In this document: in pieces, positions 34,032-42,953 of the stretch
Layout of the letters: each line of letters opens with the position of its first letter
Numbering within the stretch: the first letter of the stretch is position 1
Source: DASQHW01 sp038209365
Lineage (GTDB): Bacteria > Actinomycetota > Acidimicrobiia > IMCC26256 > PALSA-610
Direction of reading: 5' to 3'
DNA length: 63,953 bases
Assembly: GCA_038209365.1 (NCBI GenBank)
Contig: JBBQXS010000022.1
Span: 1-63,953, forward strand
Position numbers and translations under genes: made by a program
The notes under the pieces: generated by a model
What the model saw: only the letters and a program-made list of their open reading frames with translations
Told to the model about the DNA's origin: nothing
The model's database searches: none

Positions 34032-36074
34032 CTATGCGCTGCGATTGCCGAGCGGGAGAGGCTCGTCCGGGGCGCGGCCGAGACACTGGGCGTGCAACCG
34101 CCGGGTCAGCTCATCGAACGGCAGGACGCGGTCGAAGAGATGGCCCTGGGCGTAACGGCAACCGAGCTCGCGAAGAAGCTTCACCTGCTCAACCGTCTCG
34201 ACACCTTCGGCCACGACATCGAGTCCCAGGTCCTGGCCGAGTGTGAGGACACTGCGAACGATGGCAGCGGCAGCACCGCCGCCCGAGAGTGCCCGCACAA
34301 ACGATCGGTCGATCTTCACCCGGTCCATGGGCAACGAGTGGAGAAGGGTCAATGAGGAGTGTCCGGTGCCGAAGTCGTCGAGCGCGACCTTGATGCCGAG
34401 GCGCCGAGCGGCCGCGAGCTCCTGCGCGGCCGCCGCGACGTCGGCAAGGACCGCGGTCTCGGTGATCTCGATGCCGATCAGCGTCGGATCGCAGCCAGTG
34501 CGCTCCAGCAGACTGATGAGGCGCTCCGTGGGCTTGACGCGCGCCAGGTGACCTGCGGAGACATTGCACCAGATGCGAAACGCGTCGTCGACGCCCGAGC
34601 TCATGAGGTCCACGCGCAGCTCGACCGCGCTCGCGACGACTCGGTCATCGATCGCGAACACGAGCCCGACATCCTCGGCAAGCGGCATGAAGTGCGCCGC
34701 GTCGATGACACCGCGGGTCGGATGGATCCAACGCGCGAGGGCTTCGGCACCGACGATCCGGCCCGTTTCGAGATCGACTTCCGGTTGGAACCAGGCCTCG
34801 ATCTGGTTGTTGGCGAGCGCTTCGCGTAGGGCCTGTTCATCGTCGAGGCGGCGCTGGACCGACGCGCCCAACTCGGCGTCATAGGTCTCGACGCGATTGC
34901 GCCCTCCTTGCTTGGCTCGATACAGCGCGGCGTCCGCGTTCGAAACGAGCATGTCGGCGCTGTCGGCCGTGTCGATGTTCGTCGCGATCCCGATGCTGGC
35001 CGAGACGCGGTGGCGACGGCCGGCGAAGTCGAATGGCTCCGCGAAGGAGGCGAGCACCCGCCCGGCGATCAAGACGGCCTCGGTGCTGTCGGTCAGGCGG
35101 TCGAGGAGCATCGTGAACTCGTCACCGCCCAGGCGCGCAAGGAGATCCTGGCTGCGCATGACGGATCGAACACGGGCCGCGACTTCGACAAGCAACTCGT
35201 CACCGGCGCCGTGCCCGAGCGAGTCGTTGACGAACTTGAAGTGATCGAGATCGAAGTACAAGACACCGATGAGTGTCTCGTCGCGACGAGCGGCTGCCAT
35301 CGCCCGTTCGAGTTGCTCCACGAAAGCGCCGCGGTTGGCAAGACCGGTCAAGCTGTCCCGCGTGGCCTGTTCGCGCAGACGACCGTTGGTTACCTCGTTG
35401 CGCTCGCGCAACTGCAGTTCGCTCACGACGAGTGCATGGACCTCGTTGTGCATGGTGGCCATCAGGCCGAAGTAGATGGGTATCGCGAGGCCGAAAAGCC
35501 GACTTGCCCGGTCACCGGAGGCCACGAATGCGATCGTCGTGAAACACAGGAGCGGCACCTGGCAGGCGTAGAAATAGAGGCGACGCGCCGCGGTCCCCAC
35601 GGTGTAGCTGGCCGAAGTCGCGCACGCGAACAACAGGCAGACCGACCGCAGGTCGGCATGATGCGCGCTCGGCAGAGCGATCACTGCGAGGGACCCCCAG
35701 GCGAGCCCGAGGAGGCAGGCGCTGCACGGCCCCTGCCAGTAACCGTCGATCAGCTCGCCCCGCCGGCGCCTGCGGAGATACCAGCCGCTGGTCGCGAACA
35801 TCACGACGTCGGCAACCCAGACGAACGCCACGAACGCCAAGCGACGCGGGAGGGGCACCGACGACCCCAGAATCAGGGCGAGCAGTGAAGAGGCCGGGAT
35901 CCCGACGAGTGCACTACGCCGGAGCGCGCGGTTCACCTGGTCGGCGCTGGCCTGGCGCACCTCGACGCTGAGCGAACTCTGATCCACCTTGCTAAATCGG
36001 CCGGTCGGAGGGCCCCCTGTAGCCGGAGTGACCCCTGACGCAGACAGCGTCCCCGAGCTCCAACGCGAGATCAC
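34032..36074 (-). CDS. Membrane-bound GGDEF-EAL cyclic-di-GMP enzyme
   Basis: Protein of up to 680 residues. Residues about 55-215 hold five to six membrane helices. The diguanylate cyclase domain has GGDEF at 316-320 and an intact RxxD inhibitory site (RSQD, 307-310). The EAL phosphodiesterase domain has EAL at 444-446, NVSAGHL, EITET, DDFGTGHSSL, KIDRSF, AEGVET and QGHLF, so every usual catalytic residue is present. Both activities are possible. The start is uncertain: GTG at 36074, or GTG at 35987, which would trim 29 residues. Confidence 0.93.
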   Translation of the reverse strand: MISRWSSGTLSASGVTPATGGPPTGRFSKVDQSSLSVEVRQASADQVNRALRRSALVGIPASSLLALILGSSVPLPRRLAFVAFVWVADVVMFATSGWYLRRRRRGELIDGYWQGPCSACLLGLAWGSLAVIALPSAHHADLRSVCLLFACATSASYTVGTAARRLYFYACQVPLLCFTTIAFVASGDRASRLFGLAIPIYFGLMATMHNEVHALVVSELQLRERNEVTNGRLREQATRDSLTGLANRGAFVEQLERAMAAARRDETLIGVLYFDLDHFKFVNDSLGHGAGDELLVEVAARVRSVMRSQDLLARLGGDEFTMLLDRLTDSTEAVLIAGRVLASFAEPFDFAGRRHRVSASIGIATNIDTADSADMLVSNADAALYRAKQGGRNRVETYDAELGASVQRRLDDEQALREALANNQIEAWFQPEVDLETGRIVGAEALARWIHPTRGVIDAAHFMPLAEDVGLVFAIDDRVVASAVELRVDLMSSGVDDAFRIWCNVSAGHLARVKPTERLISLLERTGCDPTLIGIEITETAVLADVAAAAQELAAARRLGIKVALDDFGTGHSSLTLLHSLPMDRVKIDRSFVRALSGGGAAAAIVRSVLTLGQDLGLDVVAEGVETVEQVKLLRELGCRYAQGHLFDRVLPFDELTRRLHAQCLGRAPDEPLPLGNRSA

Positions 36075-36193
36075 CCGCGCACCCGAGTCCCCGGCAATGT
36101 ACCCAGAGACCCCCTGAGCCCAGGGCAGTTATGCGCTCGTGTCGTGAGCGCCGTGCCGGTCGGCGTACCGGGTCGCTCAATCCGTAGTGACGC

Positions 36194-37630
36194 TCAAGAA
36201 CATCTGTAGGCAACGGTCGCGTAGTCCTCTGAGGCGTTGGTATTCGAGGCGTCGCTGTATCCGGTGACGAAGACCTTGTTGCCGCGGGGACTCACTCCGA
36301 TACTGCTGGCATAGTCGTTGACGTTACCTGGACCGTTGTAGCGAGCGACCCACAGCTGCGTCCCATTGGCCGCGTTATAAGCAACCGTCGCATAGTCGAC
36401 GAAGCTCGTCGAACCGACACTCGCGCCCGTGACGAAGACCTTGGTGCCATCAGGACTGACGCTGAGACCGGCAGCGCCCAGCCCGTTGTAGCGAGCGACC
36501 CACAGCTGGATTCCGTTGGCGGCGTTGTAGGCGACGGTCGCGTAGTCTCCGGACGGCGTCGAGCCGACACTCGCGCCCGTGACGAAGATCTTGGTGCCAT
36601 CGGGACTGACGCGGACACTGGAGGCGGTGTCATAGCTGTTGGCGGGGCCGTTGTAGCGGGCGACCCACAGCTGCGTCGCATTCGCCGCGTCGTAAGCGAC
36701 CGTCGCGTAGTCGAAGGCACTCGGGCCGCCCTCGCTGGTACCGGTGACGAAGACCTTGGAGCCGTCGGGACTCACGCCGAGGCCACTCGGCGAGTCGTCG
36801 CCGTTGGCGGGCCCGTTGTAGCGCCTGACCCACAGCTGGGTGCCGTTGGCGGCGTTGTAAGCGACGGTCGCGTAGTCTCCGAAGGTCGTCGAGCCCGAGC
36901 TGTTCCCGGTGACGAAGACCTTGGTACCGTCGGAGCTCCCCTGGACGTTTGAGGCGCCGTCGCTGCCGTTCGCGGGCCCGTTGTAGCGCCTGACCCACAG
37001 GCGGCTGCCGTCCGCGGTGTTGTAAGCGACGGTCGCGTAGTCTCCGGACGTCGTCGAGCCGACACTCGCGCCCGTGACGAAGACCTTGGTGCCATCGGGA
37101 CTGACGCTGACACTGGAGGCGCTGTCATAACTGTTGGCGGGGCCGTTGTAGCGGGCGACCCACAGCTGCGTCCCTTTCGCCACGTCGTAAGCGACCGTCG
37201 CGTAGTCGACCGTACTCGGGCCGCCCTCGCTGGTACCGGTGACGAAGACCTTGGAGCCGTCCGGACTCACCGCGAGGCCGTACGCGTCGTCGCTGTAGTT
37301 GCCTGGGCCGTTGTAACGCGCCACCCATGACTGGCGACCGTTGACCGTGTTGTAGGCGACCGTCGCGTAATCGGTGACGGTCGTCGACTTGCTGGATCCA
37401 GTGACGAAGACGTGTTTGCCATTCGGGCTGACGCCGAGGCTGCGTGCAATGTCGTAGCCGTTCGTTGGGCCGTTGTAGCGGTTCACCCACAGCTCAGCCC
37501 CCGGAACCGGTGAACTGGCCGCCTCCACCCCAGCCCGGTCGGGAGTGACCGCGCCGCTGATGGCCGGCACGGGAACGGCGAGCGCCACCGCGATCGCGCC
37601 GAGGCCTACGGCGAACAGGCGAGGACCCAT
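36194..37630 (-). CDS. Secreted repeat protein, probable beta-propeller
   Basis: Protein of 478 residues with a signal peptide (about 1-27) and then eight repeats of about 55 residues of the form WVxRYNGPxNxYDxASSxxVSPDGTKVFVTGxSxGSTxxxDYATVAYN. Repeat 7 is a few residues short. Such SBBP/YVTN-type repeats form beta-propellers. Repeats 2-3 and 5-6 are almost identical to each other, as are the corresponding DNA segments, showing recent duplication of a multi-repeat block. Role unknown; likely cell-surface. ATG with GGAGGG upstream. Confidence 0.88.
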   Translation of the reverse strand: MGPRLFAVGLGAIAVALAVPVPAISGAVTPDRAGVEAASSPVPGAELWVNRYNGPTNGYDIARSLGVSPNGKHVFVTGSSKSTTVTDYATVAYNTVNGRQSWVARYNGPGNYSDDAYGLAVSPDGSKVFVTGTSEGGPSTVDYATVAYDVAKGTQLWVARYNGPANSYDSASSVSVSPDGTKVFVTGASVGSTTSGDYATVAYNTADGSRLWVRRYNGPANGSDGASNVQGSSDGTKVFVTGNSSGSTTFGDYATVAYNAANGTQLWVRRYNGPANGDDSPSGLGVSPDGSKVFVTGTSEGGPSAFDYATVAYDAANATQLWVARYNGPANSYDTASSVRVSPDGTKIFVTGASVGSTPSGDYATVAYNAANGIQLWVARYNGLGAAGLSVSPDGTKVFVTGASVGSTSFVDYATVAYNAANGTQLWVARYNGPGNVNDYASSIGVSPRGNKVFVTGYSDASNTNASEDYATVAYRCS

Positions 37631-37766
37631 AGCGTCCCTCCGAGGCGAAGCGAGGAAGAACGTAACACCCGGAGCCCACGATCGCCACGAGATGAGTGGT
37701 ACGGCAGCCCATCCGAAAGCGCCGTTCCCGTCCCACGGCGCGCCTCGCTTGGAGCCTCGGCGCGCG

Positions 37767-38597
37767 TCAGCTTTCGCCGAAGCCTTCGGGCATCAGCACG
37801 CTGGGGTCGATCTGGCCGGTGAACAGGCCGCCTTTGAAGCCGCCGTCGACGTCCAGCTGGTGACCGGTGAGATATGACGCGCGTGGGCTGTTGAGGAACA
37901 CCATCGGCCATGCCTGCTCCTCGGCGACCGCGTGGCGGCCGAGCGGCACCGGGAAGTCGTCCATGTACTTCTTGCCGACGGCCTTCTCGAACTCGGGCAT
38001 CATCGGCGTGTCGGTCGGACCGGGATTCACGCAGTTGATGCGAAGGCCCTGCTTCGCGAGCGCGAACGACCGGAACGCCGTATACGCGTTGATGGCTTCC
38101 TTCGAGAGCCCGTACGCATTGGCGAGGTCTTTGGGGTGCTCCTCGCACCATGTGCGCGCCGCACCGAAGTCGGGTGTCATCATCAGGCCGAAGAGCAGCT
38201 CCATGTTCTGCATCCAGCCGATGCCCGCGGTCGACGCGATGCACGCGATCGCCGAACCTTCGACCATGTTCGGGATGACAGCCTCGGTGAGCTGACGCAG
38301 GCCACAGAAGTTGACGAGCATCACGTCGAGCGGCGGGAACGTGTTCGGCAGCCCCGCACAGTTGAACAACCCATTGACGATCTTGCCGATCTTGTTGATC
38401 GCATCGTCGATCTGCGCGGGCTCTCGCAAGTCGCACTCGGTGAAGCTCGCAAGCCCCTGGAGGTCCGGCTTCTTGATGTCGATCGCGTGGACCTCGGCGC
38501 CGAGGTCCACGAGAATCTGCGCGGTCGCCGCGCCCATACCCGACGCCGCACCGGTGACGATGACACGTCTGCCCTCGTACTGCAGGACGTCGACCAC
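37767..38597 (-). CDS. SDR-family oxidoreductase (coniferyl/3-alpha-hydroxysteroid dehydrogenase-like)
   Basis: Protein of 276 residues: VIVTGAASGMGAATA, GLFNCAGLPN, IASTAGIGWM and the catalytic Tyr-Gly-Leu-Ser-Lys, with NCVNPGPTDTPM. The long insertion between the Ser and Tyr positions and the GPTDTPMMPEF region resemble 3-alpha-hydroxysteroid/coniferyl-alcohol dehydrogenases. The GTG start overlaps the stop of the upstream ferredoxin gene, so the two are coupled. Substrate not established. Confidence 0.9.
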   Translation of the reverse strand: MVDVLQYEGRRVIVTGAASGMGAATAQILVDLGAEVHAIDIKKPDLQGLASFTECDLREPAQIDDAINKIGKIVNGLFNCAGLPNTFPPLDVMLVNFCGLRQLTEAVIPNMVEGSAIACIASTAGIGWMQNMELLFGLMMTPDFGAARTWCEEHPKDLANAYGLSKEAINAYTAFRSFALAKQGLRINCVNPGPTDTPMMPEFEKAVGKKYMDDFPVPLGRHAVAEEQAWPMVFLNSPRASYLTGHQLDVDGGFKGGLFTGQIDPSVLMPEGFGES

Positions 38598-38791
38598 TAG
38601 CTGTCCTCCAAGAAGATTGCTCGTTCGGGGCAGTTCTCGGCGCCCAGCCTCGCCTGCTCGGCCAGAGCGCCCTCGGGTGCCGTGACGAGGATCTCGCAAT
38701 GACCGAAGTCGTCGGCGCCGAACACGTCGGGCGCCAGGGCGTAGCAACGGCCGTGGCCCACACACAGATCAGGATCAACGCGCACCTTCAT
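38597..38791 (-). CDS. Small [3Fe-4S]/[4Fe-4S] ferredoxin of the P450-partner type
   Basis: Ferredoxin of 64 residues. Cys ligands in DPDLCVGHGRCYALAP and GAENCPERAIF (pattern C-x5-C...CP), the single-cluster type that feeds cytochromes P450 or similar monooxygenases in Actinobacteria. No P450 is in the window. The ATG at 38791 lies 6 nt after TAGGAT; an alternative GTG is one codon upstream. Coupled to the SDR gene downstream. Confidence 0.88.
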   Translation of the reverse strand: MKVRVDPDLCVGHGRCYALAPDVFGADDFGHCEILVTAPEGALAEQARLGAENCPERAIFLEDS

Positions 38792-38797
38792 CACTTG

Positions 38798-38807
38798 ATC
38801 CTAGGCT
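38798..38807. promoter_or_regulatory. Overlapping divergent -10 boxes
   Basis: TAGGAT on the minus strand (38798-38803, 6 nt before the ferredoxin ATG) and TAGGCT on the plus strand (38802-38807, 7 nt before the lipoprotein GTG) share two base pairs. Both genes appear leaderless, so RNA polymerase could serve only one direction at a time. Confidence 0.6.
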
Positions 38808-38814
38808 GCGGGTC

Positions 38815-39948
38815 GTGCGGCCCCGAATGTTGACGATCGTCGTCGTTGTCGCGCTCGCGGCCGCGTGTTCCAGCGACACCAAGACCAGCACGTCGGCCCG
38901 GCCGCCGACGACCGCGGCGCGGTACCGTCTCGACGACACCTTGCGGCTCGACCAGGTACAGGTGCTCGGGTCGCACAACAGCTACCACGGCCGTCCCTAC
39001 GCAGAGGTGCTCGCAGCCCTGCAGAAGGCCATCCCCGGTCTCAGCCCCACGCTCGACTACGCGCACGCGCCGCTCCCCGAGCAGTTCGACCTCGGCGTCC
39101 GGCAGATCGAGCTCGACGTGTGGGACGACCCCGAGGGTGGAAAGTACGCGTCGCCCTCGTATCCCGTGTCGGTCGGCGTGAAGGTCCCCGACCACCCCGA
39201 GATGCACCAGCCCGGCTTCAAGGTGATCCACCAGGCGGGCATCGACACGAACTCGACCTGTCTCACCTTCGTCGCGTGTCTGCGGCTCGTGAAGTCGTGG
39301 TCCGACGCGCACCCGGGGCACGTCCCGATGAACATACAGATCGAGATGAAGGACGACACCGCCACCGAGCCGATGTTCCGGCGGCTCGAGCAAGAGATCG
39401 CCTCGGTGTTCGCGCGCGACGACTTCTTCACGCCCGACGACGTGCGCGGCTCTGCACCGACACTCGGCGAAGCCGTGCGGACGCAAGGCTGGCCCACGCT
39501 GGGGAAAGTGCGCGGCAAGGTGTACTTCACGCTCGACAACGAGGGGTTCCGCAATGCGTACCTCGACGGACATCCCTCGTTGCAGGGCCGGCTCATCTTC
39601 ACGCCGTCGTCGCCTGGTGAGGACGACGCGGCGTTCGCAAAGCTGAACGACCCCATCGCCGACGGCGCGAAGATCAAGGCCGCCGTTGCGGCACACATGA
39701 TCGTGCGGACGCGCGCCGACGCGGACACCGTGCAGGCTCGTGCGAACGACACGAAGTCGCGCGAAGCGGCATTGTCCGGCGGCGCGCAGTTCGTGAGCAC
39801 CGACTACGAGAAGCCGGACCCGACGCTGAAGACGGGCTACACGGTCCGGATCCCGGGCGGCACGCCCGCGCGCTGCGACCCGGTGAATGCGCCACCCGAC
39901 TGCAAACCCACGGACGTCGAAGACCCTTCCAAGCTCACAACTCGCTGA
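38815..39948 (+). CDS. Phosphoinositide-specific phospholipase C-like lipoprotein
   Basis: Protein of 377 residues with a short signal and lipobox (ALAAACSS, about 14-21). It matches the Ca2+-dependent bacterial PI-PLC-C1 family: VLGSHNSYHG (catalytic His region near 52), FDLGVRQIELDVWDD, a KVIHQAGIDTNSTC block and IQIEMKDD, then FTPSSPGEDDAAF and QFVSTDYEKPD. Expected to be anchored outside the membrane and hydrolyse phospholipid headgroup linkages, not tested. The GTG is 7 nt after TAGGCT; an ATG lies four codons on. Confidence 0.88.
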   Translation: MRPRMLTIVVVVALAAACSSDTKTSTSARPPTTAARYRLDDTLRLDQVQVLGSHNSYHGRPYAEVLAALQKAIPGLSPTLDYAHAPLPEQFDLGVRQIELDVWDDPEGGKYASPSYPVSVGVKVPDHPEMHQPGFKVIHQAGIDTNSTCLTFVACLRLVKSWSDAHPGHVPMNIQIEMKDDTATEPMFRRLEQEIASVFARDDFFTPDDVRGSAPTLGEAVRTQGWPTLGKVRGKVYFTLDNEGFRNAYLDGHPSLQGRLIFTPSSPGEDDAAFAKLNDPIADGAKIKAAVAAHMIVRTRADADTVQARANDTKSREAALSGGAQFVSTDYEKPDPTLKTGYTVRIPGGTPARCDPVNAPPDCKPTDVEDPSKLTTR

Positions 39949-40804
39949 GCCAGTCGCGGGTCTCGACGATCTCCTGCACGCGACGCAGGAACGACGCCGC
40001 GTACGCGCCGTCGATCGCGCGGTGGTCGAACGAGAGGCAGAGATGCCCGACGGGCGCGATCCGCAAACGGGCGTCTTCGTCGCTGACAACCTGCTTCGAT
40101 ACGCCGTCGGTCGCGAGGATGCCGACCTGCGGGCGGTTGATGACCGCGAACGAGATCCACGTCCCGGACGCGCCGGGGTTGGTGATCGTGAAGGTGCCGC
40201 CCGCGAGGTCGTCGGGTCCGAGTTTGCGGGCGCGGGCGCGCGTTGCGACGTCGCGGATCGCGTCGGCGAGGGCACGCAGGCGCAGACCGTCGGCGTCGTG
40301 CACGACGGGGACCACGAGACCGCGGAAGTCGAGGTCGACCGCGATGCCGAGGTGCACTGCACGATGCACCGTGAGCGCGTCATCGCCCTCGAGGGTGGCA
40401 TTGCACATCGGGTACTCGCGCAACGCGTCGATGACGGCCCGTGCGACGAACGGCAACGCGGTGAGCCGCGCGGTGCGACGCACGGCATCGACGGCCGAGT
40501 AGTCGGCACCGAGAAACGTCCCGGCATGTGCGGCCGTGTGCTTCGACGCGAGCAGGCCGGCCGCGGTGCGCCGCCGGATGTTGTCGAACGGCACCACCTC
40601 GTCGCGCGATGCCACGGCGCCCGCGGCCGCGGCCGCGGCCGCGAGGACGTCATCACGGGTGACCCGCCCTCCCGCGCCGTGACCGACCACCCCGGTGGGG
40701 TCGACCCGCGTCTCGCGCGCCGCGCCGCGCGCGGCGGGCGAGAGGAAGCCGGTCGTCTCGCGCTCCGGTCGTCGGCGCCACGGAAGGGTCTCGGCGTCGG
40801 TCAC
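39935..40804 (-). CDS. 2-oxoacid dehydrogenase acyltransferase (E2) lacking a lipoyl domain
   Basis: Protein of 289 residues. It begins directly with a peripheral-subunit-binding domain (FLSPAARGAARETRVDPTGVVGHGAGGRVTRDDVL, about 20-55) and continues with the catalytic domain: FDNIRRRTAAGLLASKHTAAH, GTFTITNPGASGTWISFAVIN and the active site DHRAIDGAYAASFL. There is no lipoyl domain in this frame, and only 70 bp separate it from the divergent E1 gene. A GAAGGAG site precedes the GTG. It must use a lipoyl domain supplied in trans or have another acyltransferase role. Confidence 0.9.
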   Translation of the reverse strand: MTDAETLPWRRRPERETTGFLSPAARGAARETRVDPTGVVGHGAGGRVTRDDVLAAAAAAAGAVASRDEVVPFDNIRRRTAAGLLASKHTAAHAGTFLGADYSAVDAVRRTARLTALPFVARAVIDALREYPMCNATLEGDDALTVHRAVHLGIAVDLDFRGLVVPVVHDADGLRLRALADAIRDVATRARARKLGPDDLAGGTFTITNPGASGTWISFAVINRPQVGILATDGVSKQVVSDEDARLRIAPVGHLCLSFDHRAIDGAYAASFLRRVQEIVETRDWLSEL

Positions 40805-40874
40805 GAGTGTGGCTCCTTCGCTCCGATCCCCGGCTGCACAGTGTCCTCGCGGTGGTCCCATAGGCTAGGTCGCG

Positions 40875-42953
40875 GTGCAACTGGCATCGCACGATGTGTC
40901 GCTCGACGAGGCGTTGGAAGACTTCAAGCTCGCGCTCGTCTCGCGCTTCTGTGACGACCGCGAGATCGCGTTGCGGCAGCAGAACCGCGCGTTCTTCCAG
41001 ATCTCCGGCGCGGGCCATGAAGCACTCCTCCTCGGCCTCGCCCGCTATCTGCTCCCCGGATACGACTGGTTCTTCCCGTACTACCGCGATCGCGCGCTGG
41101 CGCTCGCTCTCGGCGTGACGCCCACCGACATGCTCATGCAGGCGGTCGGTGCGGCGGACGATCCCGCGTCCGGCGGCCGCCAGATGCCGTGTCACTGGGG
41201 TTCGGTACCGCAGAACGTCGTGAGCCAGACCTCGTGCACCGGTTCGCAGTGCCTCCCGGCCGTCGGGTGCGCGGAAGCGGCGCGCTACATCAGCCGCCGG
41301 CCACAGCTGCCCGGTTGCCATGCGCACGGCGACGAGCTCACGTACGTGTCCCTCGGGGAGGGCGCGACATCCGAAGGCGAGTTCTGGGAGTCGCTCAACA
41401 CTGCGTGCCGTCTGCACCTCCCCGTGCTGTACGTCGTCGCCGACAACGGGTACGCGATCTCGGTGCGTTCGACCGATCAGGCGCCCGCGCCGATCTCGGA
41501 GATGGTGCGTGGCATCCGCGGGTTGCACGTCGTGAAGATGGACGGCCGCGACTACTTCGAGGTGCGGCGCAAGGGTGCGAACGCGATCGCCCACGTGCGC
41601 GCGGGTGCGGGACCGTGCCTGATTCACGCTCTTGTCACGCGTCCCTACTCGCACTCGCTCTCCGACGACCAGAAGAAGTACCGCGGCGCCGAGGAGCTCG
41701 AGGACGAGCGTGAGCACGACCCGATCAACGTGCTCGAGCAGCAGCTGATCGCGGCGGGCATGCTGACGACCGAAACGGCGGAGCAGCTGCGCGCCGAGGC
41801 ACGCCAGACGGTGCGCGCCGCCGCGGACACCGCGCTGGCCGCTGCCCGGCCCGCGCCGGAGAGCGTCGTGACGAACGTCACCGGGCCGATGCCCGTCAGC
41901 GCGGACCCGGGAGAGCCCGACGTCCCCGAGGACGCCGAGACGGTCACGTTCGGCGAGGCGATCCGGCTCACGTTGCACGAGCAGATGGCCCGCGACGAAC
42001 GCATTCGCGTGTTCGGCGAAGACGTCGCCGACGCCGACCCACACGTCATCGACGAGGTCCCGGGCAAGGGTGGCGTGTTCGGCATCACGTTCGGTCTACA
42101 GCGCGCGTTCGGCGAGGCCCGTTGCTACAACACGCCGCTCGCGGAAGCGAACATCATCGGCCGCGCCGTCGGCCAGGGGATACGCGGTCTGCGTCCCTGC
42201 CCCGAGATCCAGTTCTTCGATTATGTCTGGCCGGCCATGCACCAGCTCAAGTCCGAGGCGTCCACGACGCGCTGGCGATCGAACGGCACCTTTACCTGTC
42301 CGATGGTGGTGCGCATCCCGATCGGCGGCTACCTGCAAGGAGGCTCGATCTGGCACAGCCAATGCGGCGAGTCGATCTTCGCGCACGTCCCCGGCCTGCT
42401 GATCGCGTTCCCGTCGAGGGCGCGCGACGCGGCCGGGTTGCTGCGCACTGCCCTGCGCTGCGAGGACCCGGTGCTGTTCCTCGAGCACAAGCACCTGTAC
42501 CGGCAGGGCTACAACCGCGACCCGATGCCGCCCCCGGACTGGATGCTTCCGTTCGGACGCGGGGCATACGTCGCGCGCGGCGACCGTGCGACCGTCGTGA
42601 CGTGGGGTGCCACTGTGCGCCGGGCGCAGGTTGCGGCCCACGAGCTCGGCGCCGACGCGGGCATCGAGATCATCGACCTGCGCACGATCGCTCCATGGGA
42701 CCACGACATCGTCGCCGAGTCGGTGCGGAAGACCGGCCGCGTGCTCGTGCTGCACGAGGACACCTTGACGTGCGGCTTCGGGGCCGAGGTCGCAGCGTTC
42801 GTGGCCGACGCGTGCTTCGAGCATCTCGACGCGCCGGTGTGGCGATTGGCCGCTTCGGACACGCTGTGCGCGTACGAACCGTCACTCGAGAACGCGATCC
42901 TTCCGCAAGTCGCCGACATCACGCGTGATCTGCGGGCGTTGCTGGCCTACTGA
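40875..42953 (+). CDS. 2-oxoacid dehydrogenase E1, fused alpha and beta subunits
   Basis: Thiamine-diphosphate decarboxylase component of 692 residues, like branched-chain ketoacid dehydrogenase E1. Alpha part (about 1-330): FFQISGAGHEALLLGLARYL, GRQMPCHWGS, and the ThDP/Mg motif from GEGATSEGEFWESLN to ADNGYAIS. Beta part (about 355-692): TFGEAIRLTLHEQMARDERIRVFGEDVAD, GLQRAFGEARCYNTPLAEANIIG and LEHKHLYRQGYNRD. Divergent from the E2 gene, its likely partner. GTG 8 nt after TAGGCT. Its last 7 bases overlap the convergent gene. No E3 in the window. Confidence 0.93.
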   Translation: MQLASHDVSLDEALEDFKLALVSRFCDDREIALRQQNRAFFQISGAGHEALLLGLARYLLPGYDWFFPYYRDRALALALGVTPTDMLMQAVGAADDPASGGRQMPCHWGSVPQNVVSQTSCTGSQCLPAVGCAEAARYISRRPQLPGCHAHGDELTYVSLGEGATSEGEFWESLNTACRLHLPVLYVVADNGYAISVRSTDQAPAPISEMVRGIRGLHVVKMDGRDYFEVRRKGANAIAHVRAGAGPCLIHALVTRPYSHSLSDDQKKYRGAEELEDEREHDPINVLEQQLIAAGMLTTETAEQLRAEARQTVRAAADTALAAARPAPESVVTNVTGPMPVSADPGEPDVPEDAETVTFGEAIRLTLHEQMARDERIRVFGEDVADADPHVIDEVPGKGGVFGITFGLQRAFGEARCYNTPLAEANIIGRAVGQGIRGLRPCPEIQFFDYVWPAMHQLKSEASTTRWRSNGTFTCPMVVRIPIGGYLQGGSIWHSQCGESIFAHVPGLLIAFPSRARDAAGLLRTALRCEDPVLFLEHKHLYRQGYNRDPMPPPDWMLPFGRGAYVARGDRATVVTWGATVRRAQVAAHELGADAGIEIIDLRTIAPWDHDIVAESVRKTGRVLVLHEDTLTCGFGAEVAAFVADACFEHLDAPVWRLAASDTLCAYEPSLENAILPQVADITRDLRALLAY

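Noticed and set aside
36194..37630. Regular repeats suggesting a CRISPR array
   Set aside because: The repeats are about 165 bp, in frame and encode propeller units; no short direct repeats with unique spacers occur anywhere in the window.
40805..40874. A hidden lipoyl domain for the E2 gene in another frame
   Set aside because: Only 70 bp separate E2 and E1 starts, too short for an 80-residue lipoyl domain, and no DKA-type motif is present.
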